NCBI RefSeq assembly: GCF_020618415.1 | Contig: NZ_CP085344.1 | Coordinates: 1,511,001-1,575,000, forward strand | DNA from: Cupriavidus sp. MP-37 | Lineage (GTDB): Bacteria > Pseudomonadota > Gammaproteobacteria > Burkholderiales > Burkholderiaceae | Direction of reading: 5' to 3' | DNA: 64,000 bases | Shown: in pieces, positions 8,316 to 15,677 of the stretch | Layout of the letters: each line of letters begins with the position of its first letter | Position numbering within the stretch: the first letter of the stretch is position 1 | Notes under the pieces: model-generated | Told to the model about the DNA's origin: nothing | The model's database searches: none | What the model saw: only the letters and a program-made list of their open reading frames with translations | Translations under genes and position numbers: made by a program

Positions 8316-8573
8316 ATGAAGATCAAACAAGCCGTGATTGCCGCCGCCGCGCTGGCGTTCCTGGGCACTGCGTCCACCGCCTCTTTCGCCGCTGTCGGCA
8401 AGGTCGACCCGTATCTCGACGGCGCCAAGACCGGCGCGGTCGACCCGTACACCGATGGCGCCAGGGTCGGCAAGCCGGATCCGTTTACCGACGGCGCACG
8501 TGTCGGCAAGACCGACCCCTACACCGATGGCGCGAAGCTGGGCAAGCCCGACCCGTTCACCGACGGCGCCTGA
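8316..8573 (+). CDS. secreted protein with five 12-residue Asp-Pro-x-x-Asp-Gly-Ala repeats
   Basis: 85-residue protein of unknown function. ATG at 8316 has a good ribosome site (AAGGGGA); an in-frame ATG at 8277 is less likely. Residues 1-25 form a Sec signal peptide ending ASFA. Almost all of the mature chain is a tandem repeat of period 12 from residue 30: VDPYLDGAKTGA, VDPYTDGARVGK, PDPFTDGARVGK, TDPYTDGAKLGK and a final PDPFTDGA. Each unit has two Asp, an aromatic residue and a basic residue. I do not recognise the family. An FNR-like box lies upstream. Metal binding or a surface-repeat role can only be guessed. Confidence 0.75.
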   Translation: MKIKQAVIAAAALAFLGTASTASFAAVGKVDPYLDGAKTGAVDPYTDGARVGKPDPFTDGARVGKTDPYTDGAKLGKPDPFTDGA

Positions 8574-8733
8574 CCGCACCGCTGCAGTCCTCGCATGACC
8601 AATGGCCCGCTCGCGGGCCATTTTGCCGTGGTGCGCACGGTAGCCGAGGCATGGCGGCGCCCCTGCCATGACGGTGGCGCAGGTGCGGCGCTATACTTCG
8701 GCCTCTATCCAAATCAATGACCAGGAGAGTGGC

Positions 8734-9141
8734 ATGCAGCAAAAGACGGTTCTGACGGCAGACGACGTGAAGAAGATCATGGCCGCAGCGGAAACCGAGG
8801 CAAAGAACCATCACTGGGCCGTGTCGATCGTCGTGGTCGACGACGGCGGCCATATGCTGGCCATGCAGCGCCTGGACGGCGCCGCGCCGATCTCGGCCTA
8901 TATCGCCGGCGAGAAGGCGCGTACCTCGGCGCTGGGTCGCCGTGAGTCGAAGATCTACGAAGACATGATCAACAACGGCCGCTACTCGTTCATGACGGCG
9001 CCGGTGCTGCAGGGCATGCTGGAGGGCGGCGTGCCCATCGTCTGCAACGAGCAGGTGGTGGGTGCCGTCGGCGTGTCGGGCGTGAAGTCGACCGAGGACG
9101 CGCAGGTCGCGCGTGCCGGCATCGCCGCGCTGGGCCTGTAA
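8734..9141 (+). CDS. GlcG/HbpS family (DUF336) heme-binding-type protein
   Basis: 135-residue protein of the GlcG/HbpS/PduO-C fold family. Members include Streptomyces HbpS, which binds heme, and E. coli GlcG of unknown role. Typical features are the ADDVKKIMAAAETEAKNHHW helix, SIVVVDDGGHMLAMQRLDGA, a central ISAYIAGEKARTSA segment and the C-terminal VGAVGVSGVKSTEDAQVARAG. The ATG at 8734 follows CAGGAGAG; the frame opens earlier at 8668 without a ribosome site. No signal peptide, so probably cytoplasmic. hemP lies on the opposite strand downstream, which weakly fits heme handling. Confidence 0.82.
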   Translation: MQQKTVLTADDVKKIMAAAETEAKNHHWAVSIVVVDDGGHMLAMQRLDGAAPISAYIAGEKARTSALGRRESKIYEDMINNGRYSFMTAPVLQGMLEGGVPIVCNEQVVGAVGVSGVKSTEDAQVARAGIAALGL

Positions 9142-9171
9142 GGCACCCGCCGGCGCTGGCGCCGGTGCATG

Positions 9172-9201
9172 AAAAAGCCCCGCAGGCACGGCCTGCGGGG
9201 C
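9172..9201 (-). terminator. rho-independent terminator (minus strand)
   Basis: GCCCCGCAGGC, three-nt loop, GCCTGCGGGGC, followed on the minus strand by TTTTTC. The plus strand has no T run after the stem, so it serves transcripts from the hemP side, though it may also protect the 3' end of the GlcG-family mRNA. Confidence 0.8.
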
Positions 9202-9410
9202 GGCATAAAAGAGGGCATGGCTGGGTACGGCCGGCCTGGCGTGGGGTCTGACTCCCGCCTGCGGCGCGCATACCTGGCTACTGCCCAACACCTCGTTCCG
9301 AGGTGGTCCCCACAAAAGTCTGTGCTGCCACGGTCGTGGCGTCCGCGCCTGGCGCGGTTTCATATCGCTTTCGCTTTACCCCGGCTGCCTCCCTTTCGGA
9401 ATTGCCGCGG
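9172..9410 (-). ncRNA. candidate structured RNA or hemP 3' UTR
   Basis: A gene-free 240-nt stretch on the minus strand between the hemP stop and a strong terminator. It contains successive perfect stems: CCGCG/CGCGG near 9345, GCCAC/GTGGC near 9330, and CCTCG/CGAGG near 9297 nested inside GTGGGG/CCCCAC (9241-9246 with 9310-9315). It does not match tmRNA, RNase P or SRP RNA by eye. It may be a small RNA processed from hemP mRNA or a long structured UTR. Confidence 0.4.
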
Positions 9411-9418
9411 AGCCACGT

Positions 9419-9748
9419 TCATTTCGTCAGGATCAGCTTGCCGTAGCGCGTCACGCGCAGCGTGTAGACCTCGCCGTTGTGCAGGATCGGCAGCGTGTTG
9501 GCACCGCGCATGATGGCTTCCAGCGCCACCGGTTCGCCGGCGGGCGCCGAGCTCAGGCTGTCGCGTACCAGCGCTTCCAGGCGCGCGGGCAGGGCGGCCA
9601 CGGCGGACTTGACCGAGGCGATCGCCGACGGCGCGGCCTTGACGCCGGCGTCCCGGCGCGGCTGCGCGGCCACGTCGACGCGGCGCAGCGACAGGCGGCG
9701 GCGGGTGACTTCACGGGGTTGCGACAGCGGCAGGGAAAGTGTGCTCAT
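9419..9748 (-). CDS. hemP: hemin uptake protein HemP
   Basis: Small basic protein of 109 residues; the C-terminal 35 residues carry the HemP family signature (LPILHNGEVYTLRVTRYGK then LILTK). HemP proteins are associated with heme uptake loci and in Burkholderia the homologue is needed for heme use under iron limitation. The N-terminal 65 residues are Arg/Ala-rich and less conserved. Two adjacent ATGs occur (9751 and 9748); GGAG fits the second better. A promoter with a Fur box in its spacer lies upstream, so iron repression is expected. Transcribed on the minus strand as a single gene. Confidence 0.88.
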   Translation of the reverse strand: MSTLSLPLSQPREVTRRRLSLRRVDVAAQPRRDAGVKAAPSAIASVKSAVAALPARLEALVRDSLSSAPAGEPVALEAIMRGANTLPILHNGEVYTLRVTRYGKLILTK

Positions 9749-9832
9749 CATCTGGCTCCGTTCTGCGATAGGAGAGTAAGGGGGAGTGCGATCCGGGGCG
9801 GCGGTGCCGCGCCTGGCGCAGTCAATGGAAGG

Positions 9833-9861
9833 ATATTAAATGAGAATTGTTATCATTACAA
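9833..9861 (-). promoter_or_regulatory. Fur-controlled hemP promoter
   Basis: On the minus strand TTGTAA (9861-9856), 17-nt spacer, TAATAT (9838-9833). The spacer, together with the edge of the -35, is the 19-nt Fur-box-like palindrome AATGAGAATTGTTATCATT (9839-9857). Bound Fe-Fur would block polymerase directly. Confidence 0.82.
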
Positions 9862-9943
9862 TGGTCTCTCGCTAAGATTCGGACAACGACTACCGCCGCC
9901 GCCGTGGCGCGAACGGGCAGCTGTGGGCGCACTGGCGACACCA

Positions 9944-9972
9944 TGCAAAAAGGGCACCCGAAGGTGCCCTTT
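9944..9972 (-). terminator. terminator of tonB-exbB-exbD operon
   Basis: On the minus strand AAAGGGCACC-TTC-GGGTGCCCTTT then TTGC, about 35 nt past the exbD stop. Confidence 0.85.
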
Positions 9973-10001
9973 GTCGTTCGAGGGCGCCCGCAGGCGCCGG
10001 C

Positions 10002-10415
<414 letters not shown>

Positions 10416-10436
10416 GATGACTTCCTTGCTAGCGGT

Positions 10437-11165
10437 TTAGCGCTGTGCCGCGGCCAGGCGCACGGTGCCGTCCTCGGCGCGGGCGCCGGTGGGGCGCACG
10501 CGCGCGCCGGTGACGAAGTAGGCGTGCAGGTCGTGGGCAAAGCGGTTGAGCTTCGAGATCACCGACTTGTTGCCGCGGGTGAGGGCGTTATAGCCCAGCA
10601 CGGCCGGGATTGCCACGGCCAGGCCGAAGGCGGTCATGATCAGCGCCTCGCCCACCGGGCCGGCAACCTTGTCGATGGTCGGCACGCCCGAGGCGCCGAT
10701 GCCGATCAGCGCGTGGTAGATGCCCCACACGGTGCCGAACAGGCCGACGAACGGCGCGGTCGAGCCCACCGATGCCAGCACCGCCAGGCCCGACTGCATG
10801 CGTGCCACCGACTCATCGATGGAGCTCTTCAGCGAACGGGTCAGCCAGTCGGAGATATCCATCACGTCGTGCAGCTGCGGCTGGCTGGCGCGATGGTGCT
10901 GGGCGGCTTCCTTGCCGGCGATGGCCAGCGTGCGGAACGGGTTGGCATCGCCGGCGCCCAGGGTTTCCAGGGCGTGGTCGAAATCGTCCGAGTGCCAGAA
11001 GCGCTTTTCCGCGCCTTGCGCCATCTTCTTCAGGCGCACCAGATCCCACGCCTTGGTCAGGATCACGATCCATGAGGCGAGCGACATGATCAGCAGAATG
11101 ATGGCGGTCGCACGCATGACGAAGTCGCCTTGCGACCAGAGGTGGGTGAGTCCGAGGTCCTGCAT
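10437..11165 (-). CDS. exbB: ExbB / MotA-TolQ-ExbB proton channel protein
   Basis: 242-residue inner-membrane protein with three hydrophobic helices (about 15-40, 125-150 and 170-195). Family segments: STAPFVGLFGTVWGIYHALI, GPVGEALIMTAFGLAVAIPA and the small-residue rich pore helices. Partners with ExbD in the channel that energises TonB. Middle gene of the operon, 63 nt downstream of tonB. Length is close to E. coli ExbB (244). Confidence 0.93.
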   Translation of the reverse strand: MQDLGLTHLWSQGDFVMRATAIILLIMSLASWIVILTKAWDLVRLKKMAQGAEKRFWHSDDFDHALETLGAGDANPFRTLAIAGKEAAQHHRASQPQLHDVMDISDWLTRSLKSSIDESVARMQSGLAVLASVGSTAPFVGLFGTVWGIYHALIGIGASGVPTIDKVAGPVGEALIMTAFGLAVAIPAVLGYNALTRGNKSVISKLNRFAHDLHAYFVTGARVRPTGARAEDGTVRLAAAQR

Positions 11166-11228
11166 GTGTTGGTTTCCTGGTGAGTTCGCTTGGTTTAGGT
11201 CAGATCAGAGATCGGAAATCGGGGGCGG

Positions 11229-11885
11229 TCAGTTCAGCTCGAAGCCGATCGGCTGCTGCGCCGTCACGGCGACGGCGCGGCCGTTGTCCATATAGGGCTT
11301 GCAGCGCATCGCCTGCACGGCATCCACCGCGGCCTGGTCAAGGCGCGACGAGCCGCTCGACGACACCACGGAGGTCTTGACGACCTTGCCGCTTTCATCG
11401 GTGGTCAGCCGCACCACGGTCTTGCCGGTCTCGCCCATGCGGCGCGACTGGGAAGGATACTTCGGTTGCGGCGGCGTGCACTGGATTTCGCCGATGCCGA
11501 CGGCGCGCGGCGCGGCCGACACCGGTGCCGGCGCGGGCTCGGGCGGTGCCGGGGGCGCCGGCGGGGCGGGCGGCGCTTCCGGCGCCGAAGGCGTCGGCGG
11601 CAGGTCGGCGACCGGCTGCGGCGCCGGCTTGGGCTGCGGCGGCGTCGGCTTGGGCGTGGTCACCTTGACCTGCTTGGGCGGGGTTTCCTGCTTCGGCTTG
11701 GGCTTGGGCGGCTCCGGCGGAGCCTCCTGCTTGGGCGGTTCGAGCGGAATGATGCGCGCGATGATTTCCGGCGCGATCACGGCCTCGGTGAGCTTGCGGG
11801 CCAGCCCGCTCTGGATCAGGTAAAGCAGGCCGGCGTGGAACAGCAGGACGGCGAGCGTAATCTTTAAGAAGCGTTGGTCGAACAT
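11229..11885 (-). CDS. tonB: TonB energy transducer
   Basis: 218-residue periplasm-spanning protein that couples the ExbB/ExbD motor to outer-membrane siderophore and heme receptors. N-terminal membrane anchor (about 8-28), a long Pro/Lys then Pro/Ala-rich spacer (about 50-130, with runs of PPEPPKPKPK), and a C-terminal TonB domain (about 135-218) with YPSQSRRMGETGKTVVRL. First annotated gene of the operon. The ATG at 11885 has no good Shine-Dalgarno (TTGTTGTTGACAC precedes it), which raises the possibility of coupling to the short upstream ORF at 11937-12002. Fur box further upstream. Confidence 0.93.
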   Translation of the reverse strand: MFDQRFLKITLAVLLFHAGLLYLIQSGLARKLTEAVIAPEIIARIIPLEPPKQEAPPEPPKPKPKQETPPKQVKVTTPKPTPPQPKPAPQPVADLPPTPSAPEAPPAPPAPPAPPEPAPAPVSAAPRAVGIGEIQCTPPQPKYPSQSRRMGETGKTVVRLTTDESGKVVKTSVVSSSGSSRLDQAAVDAVQAMRCKPYMDNGRAVAVTAQQPIGFELN

Positions 11886-11936
11886 GTGTCAACAACAAAA
11901 GTCTGCCGGCGGCGCCACCTCGGCGGCCGTGCGCCG

Positions 11937-12002
11937 TCACTTGCGGTAGAACAGGATCAGCGAGATGCCGCAACCGACCAGCAGGCTAAGCAGCAATTCC
12001 AT
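11937..12002 (-). CDS. 21-residue single-helix membrane micropeptide upstream of tonB
   Basis: Short ORF on the minus strand: ATG at 12002-12000, stop TGA at 11939-11937. The product begins MELLLSLLVGCGISLILF and ends YRK: one hydrophobic helix with an acidic N-terminus and positive C-terminus, the classic composition of small membrane proteins. GAAGGAG lies 8 nt before the ATG, a far better ribosome site than that of tonB. It sits in the Fur-controlled leader, 51 nt ahead of tonB. Unknown function; could be a leader peptide for translational coupling, or an ExbB/ExbD/TonB accessory. Evidence is the ribosome site, composition and position only. Confidence 0.5.
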   Translation of the reverse strand: MELLLSLLVGCGISLILFYRK

Positions 12003-12066
12003 GATAAACGCTCCTTCAACTGGGTTGCCGTGGGAGCGCCACTCTGGGGCAGCGTGTCAGCGGGTG

Positions 12067-12094
12067 AGTATAAACGATAATGATTCTTATTTGT
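12067..12094 (-). promoter_or_regulatory. Fur box and -10 of the tonB operon
   Basis: GATAATGATTCTTATTTG (12076-12093 on the plus strand) closely matches the Fur consensus in its left half and core. On the minus strand TATACT (12072-12067) is a good -10 and the Fur box fills the region just upstream of it; the -35 is weak. Iron repression of tonB-exbB-exbD is expected. Confidence 0.78.
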
Positions 12095-12372
12095 TGTGAT
12101 TTGTGCGCCGCAGCTGGAATTTTCCGCCTGCGCGCGTTATACCGGCAAGTCCCGGCAGCAAATCGGGAAGGGGCAACACGGTTGAGTCATGCGTGCTGGC
12201 ACGTCATCGCATCGCGCCGTGCATCGGTGCCCCAGGGCACCATGGCCAGCGCCGGCGGCGCACGGGTGCGCCCGCGGGGCGGGAAAGCGCGCTAGCATAG
12301 AAAGACACTGCAGACGTGGCGGTGCGCCTGTCGCGGCCCGCCATTGCGCATCGCGCGCTCGGGGACCCGTCC

Positions 12373-14673
12373 ATGGACTTCACACGTTTTGCTGAAGATG
12401 ACCGATCGACGCTGCTGCGCTCCATGCCCGGGGCATCGTCCAGCTCGGCGCTGGACTGGATGTGCGCGCAGTTCGCCTTGCGCGTGGTCTGCGCGCTGGG
12501 GCCGCGCTTCAACCTGCGCAGCAATATCAACGATGTCCTGACCGTCAGCGCCCAGGAGATGGTGTGGCCCTATGGGGTGGTGCTGCGCGTGCAGCGCTTC
12601 CTGGCCGCGCGCTGCGCCGACATGCCGGCCTGGAAGGGCGCGGCGCGGCTCACGCCGGAGGAATTCCTCGACCGCCACGGCCAGTGGAACAGCGCCTTCG
12701 ACGAAAGCGCGCTGTTCTATTACCTCGACGAGTACGTCAAGCACCACGCCAAGGACATGTTCGCCGTGTTCGACGCGTCGGCGGCGGCCATTGCCCAGCG
12801 GCTCGAGGGCGAGCGCGTGCTGCTGGTGCGCAATATCGACATGCTCAGCCACGTGCTGGACCTGCCCGACCACGAGCGCAAGCTGCTGCTGTATGCGGCG
12901 CTGGCCAAGTACAAGCGCGACCTGCGCGCGGTGATGGTCGACTGCAAGGTGGCGCACAGCCAGGAGGCGTTCCAGATCCTGGCGGGCCTGACCGGCGCCG
13001 GCGCGGCCGACGTGGCGGCATCGCTGCGGCCCGGCTCGCGGCTGGAAACGCTGAACCTGATCGAGCAGCCGCTGCCGGAAAACAGCGTGACCGACCTGGG
13101 CGACCTGATGCGGCTGTCGGACCGGCTGCTGCACGTGCTGCTCGGCAACTATGCCAACGAGGCCGAGATGATGGCGGTCTTCACCCGCCCGGCCGCGCCG
13201 CCCACGCTGACCACCGCCGACTATCCGCATGTCGAGACCGACGCGCGCTACCTGCGCGCGCTGCTGGCCAATGCCACGCGCCAGCACGCCAGCGGCGTCA
13301 ATGTGCTGATCTATGGGCCGCCCGGCACCGGCAAGACCGAGTTCGCCCGGCTGCTGGCGCGCGAGGCCGGCTGCGAGCTGTATGAGGTCGATTGCCTGGA
13401 TCGCGACGGCAACAGCCTGTCGGGCAAGGACCGCTACCGCTCGCTGCAGGTGTCGCAGGCGTTCCTGCGCGGGCGCGCCCATACCGCGCTGCTGTTCGAC
13501 GAAGTCGAAGACGTGTTTCCCGGCACCGGGCGCGAACTGATGAGTCTGTTCGGCCAGGAAGACACGCGCGCGTCGGTCAATGGCAAGGCCTGGGTCAACC
13601 AGACGCTCGAGCAGAATCCGGTGCCGGTGATCTGGATTTCCAATTCGATCCGGCAGATCGACCCGGCGTACCTGCGCCGCTTCCAGTTCCACCTCGAGCT
13701 GAAGATCCCGCCGCCGCTGGTGCGCGAGAACATCATCCGCAAGCACCTGGGCGGGCTCGATGTCAGCGATGCCTTTATCACCGGGCTGGCCGGGCGCAAG
13801 ACACTGACGCCGGCGCAGGTGCAATCGGCGGCGCGCTTTGTCGAACTGGCGCGGCCGAACGTAGAGGAGCCCGTTGAAGCGCTGATCCTGCGCCAGCTCG
13901 AGCATGCCGACCGCGCCATGGGGCTGCGCCCCGAGGCCGAGGCGCGCCCGGTGGTCACGCACTACCGGCTCGAGAACCTGCACCTGGAGACCCGCTACGA
14001 CGTGGTCAAGATCGTCGACGCGCTGCGCGTGCGCGAGCGCGGCACGCTGTGCTTCTATGGTCCGCCCGGCACCGGCAAGACCGCGCTGGCCGAGCATATC
14101 GCGGCCGAGCTGGACCTGCCGCTGATGATCCGGCGCGCCTCGGACCTGATGAGCAAGTACGTGGGCGAGACCGAGCAGCAGATCGCCGCGATGTTCGCGC
14201 GCGCGGAAGAGGATGGCGCGGTGCTGCTGCTGGACGAGGCCGACAGCTTCATGCAGAGCCGCCAGCAGGCGGTGCGCAACTATGAGATCTCCGAAGTCAA
14301 CGAGATGCTGCAGGGCATGGAGCGCTTCAACGGCATCTTCATCTGCACCACCAACCTGTTCGACCGCATCGACGAGGCCGCGCTGCGCCGCTTCTCGTTC
14401 AAGATCCGCTTCCTCGCGCTCAAGCCCGCGCAACGCGTGGCGATGTTCGTCGACGAGGCGCTCGACGGCGACGCCGCCGGCCTGACCGACGCCATGCGCG
14501 CGGACCTCGACGCGATGGATTGCCTGACGCCCGGCGACTTCGCCACGGTCAAGCGCCAGTGCGTGCTGCTGGGCGAGGCGCTGACGCCCGATGAATTCCT
14601 GGCGCAACTGCGCCAGGAGCATGCGATCAAGCCCGAGGTGCGCGAGCACCGGCCGCTGGGTTTCCTTCGCTAG
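12373..14673 (+). CDS. twin AAA+ ATPase of unknown substrate
   Basis: Cytoplasmic protein of 766 residues from ATG 12373 (a GTG at 12316 would give 785). The first 300 residues are an unassigned, mostly helical region. Two AAA modules follow: the first with Walker A GPPGTGKTEF near residue 315 and Walker B LLFDEVEDV near 375; the second with Walker A GPPGTGKTAL near 565 and Walker B VLLLDEADSF near 620. Both keep Lys and Asp-Glu, so both may hydrolyse ATP. The second module resembles Cdc48/FtsH-type AAA domains (COG0464). No protease, membrane helix or zinc site is seen. It stands alone between the tonB operon and murI (convergent), so context does not reveal a job. Confidence 0.85.
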   Translation: MDFTRFAEDDRSTLLRSMPGASSSSALDWMCAQFALRVVCALGPRFNLRSNINDVLTVSAQEMVWPYGVVLRVQRFLAARCADMPAWKGAARLTPEEFLDRHGQWNSAFDESALFYYLDEYVKHHAKDMFAVFDASAAAIAQRLEGERVLLVRNIDMLSHVLDLPDHERKLLLYAALAKYKRDLRAVMVDCKVAHSQEAFQILAGLTGAGAADVAASLRPGSRLETLNLIEQPLPENSVTDLGDLMRLSDRLLHVLLGNYANEAEMMAVFTRPAAPPTLTTADYPHVETDARYLRALLANATRQHASGVNVLIYGPPGTGKTEFARLLAREAGCELYEVDCLDRDGNSLSGKDRYRSLQVSQAFLRGRAHTALLFDEVEDVFPGTGRELMSLFGQEDTRASVNGKAWVNQTLEQNPVPVIWISNSIRQIDPAYLRRFQFHLELKIPPPLVRENIIRKHLGGLDVSDAFITGLAGRKTLTPAQVQSAARFVELARPNVEEPVEALILRQLEHADRAMGLRPEAEARPVVTHYRLENLHLETRYDVVKIVDALRVRERGTLCFYGPPGTGKTALAEHIAAELDLPLMIRRASDLMSKYVGETEQQIAAMFARAEEDGAVLLLDEADSFMQSRQQAVRNYEISEVNEMLQGMERFNGIFICTTNLFDRIDEAALRRFSFKIRFLALKPAQRVAMFVDEALDGDAAGLTDAMRADLDAMDCLTPGDFATVKRQCVLLGEALTPDEFLAQLRQEHAIKPEVREHRPLGFLR

Positions 14674-14686
14674 CGGCAGGCGCCGG

Positions 14687-15538
14687 TCAGAACGCCGGCG
14701 CCGGTTCGATCACCACCGTCTCCGCCTGCGCTTGCACCTGCAGCAGCGCGGCCACCATCGCGCGCAGGTGCGCGGCGTCCTTGGTGGAGACGAAGCGGTC
14801 TCGCCCGGCGGCATCGGGCGGCGCGGCCAGCCCGTGCTCGGCGAGCTTGCGCGCCAGCTGGCGCGCGACCGCGCTGCCGGTATCGACCAGTGCCAGCCGA
14901 TCGCCGGCGATGGCGCGGATCGCGCCTGCCAGGAAGGGGTAGTGGGTGCAGCCCAGCACCAGGGTATCGGCGCCGGCATCCAGCATCGGCGTGAGATAGG
15001 CTTCCAGGCGCTCGCGCACGGCGGGCCCGTCGGTGTGGCCTTGCTCGATCAGCGTCACCAGCCCCAGCCCGGCTTCGCACAGGAAGCGGCTTTCGCCGTC
15101 CAGCGATGCCAGCAGCCGCGCGAACTTCGCGCTCTTGAGCGTATTGGCGGTCGCCAGCACGCCGACCACTTTGCTGCGGCTGGCCGCGGCGGCGGGCTTC
15201 AGGCCGGGCTCGACGCCGATGATCGGCACCGGCAGCCGCTCGCGCAGCAACGTCACGGCATGGCCGGTGGCGGTGTTGCAGGCGACCACCAGCGCCTTGC
15301 AGCCCTGGCCGATCATCCACTCGCAGGCCTGCAGCGTGCGCGCTTCGACGAAATGCGCGGGCTTTTCGCCGTAGGGCGCGTATTTCGAGTCGGCGAGGTA
15401 CAGCAGCGACTCGTGCGGCAGCAGCGCGCGGATCTCGCGCAGCACCGACAGGCCGCCGAGGCCGGAATCGAAGACGCCAATGGGTGCGGGGTTCACGGAA
15501 CGGGATGAGGGGATTGTTTTCTCCCCTCTCCCATTCAT
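14687..15538 (-). CDS. murI: glutamate racemase
   Basis: Converts L-glutamate to D-glutamate for peptidoglycan. Conserved features: PIGVFDSGLGGLSVLREI at the start, the two catalytic cysteines in VVACNTATG and VLGCTHYPF, and YADSKYAPYGEKP-like LADSKYAPYGEKP. The start is uncertain. ATG at 15538 gives 283 residues but lies inside a dispersed GAGAGGGG palindrome; GTG at 15496 would give a 269-residue protein beginning two residues before the conserved PAPIG; an ORF-maximal start at 15634 reads through the whole repeat and is improbable. None has a convincing ribosome site. Downstream of fumarase on the same strand, convergent with the AAA gene. Confidence 0.92.
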   Translation of the reverse strand: MNGRGEKTIPSSRSVNPAPIGVFDSGLGGLSVLREIRALLPHESLLYLADSKYAPYGEKPAHFVEARTLQACEWMIGQGCKALVVACNTATGHAVTLLRERLPVPIIGVEPGLKPAAAASRSKVVGVLATANTLKSAKFARLLASLDGESRFLCEAGLGLVTLIEQGHTDGPAVRERLEAYLTPMLDAGADTLVLGCTHYPFLAGAIRAIAGDRLALVDTGSAVARQLARKLAEHGLAAPPDAAGRDRFVSTKDAAHLRAMVAALLQVQAQAETVVIEPAPAF

Positions 15539-15648
15539 GGGAGAGGGGCGGGGGAGAGGGCAAGAGTTTCCACGAAGCGAGGCGTTGCGGTGCTTGCCAC
15601 GCGCCTGCCCTCTCCCCCAACCCCTCTCCCGCAAGTGGGAGAGGGGAG
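15521..15648. repeat. inverted pair of GAGAGGGG palindromic repeats
   Basis: Unit A (about 15521-15566) and unit B (about 15606-15648) are inverted copies of one another; each has a CTCTCCC/GGGAGAGG palindrome plus a GGGGGAGAGGGC flank. Related copies are at 37014-37060 (single) and 44279-44405 (pair). It lies between fumarase and murI and covers the longer murI starts. Confidence 0.85.
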
Positions 15649-15677
15649 TACTGCTTGCAGTCGGTTAAAGCGGCGAA

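Noticed and set aside
9202..9418. tmRNA, 6S, RNase P or SRP RNA in the region next to hemP
   Set aside because: None of the conserved segments I know for these RNAs is present; left as an unidentified structured region.
12292..14649. 785-codon antisense frame opposite the twin-AAA gene
   Set aside because: Shadow of a gene with clear Walker motifs; no domain in the antisense product.
14679..14702. Strong hairpin GGCGCCGG/CCGGCGCC at the murI 3' end as a terminator
   Set aside because: No T tract on either strand; likely coding-sequence coincidence.
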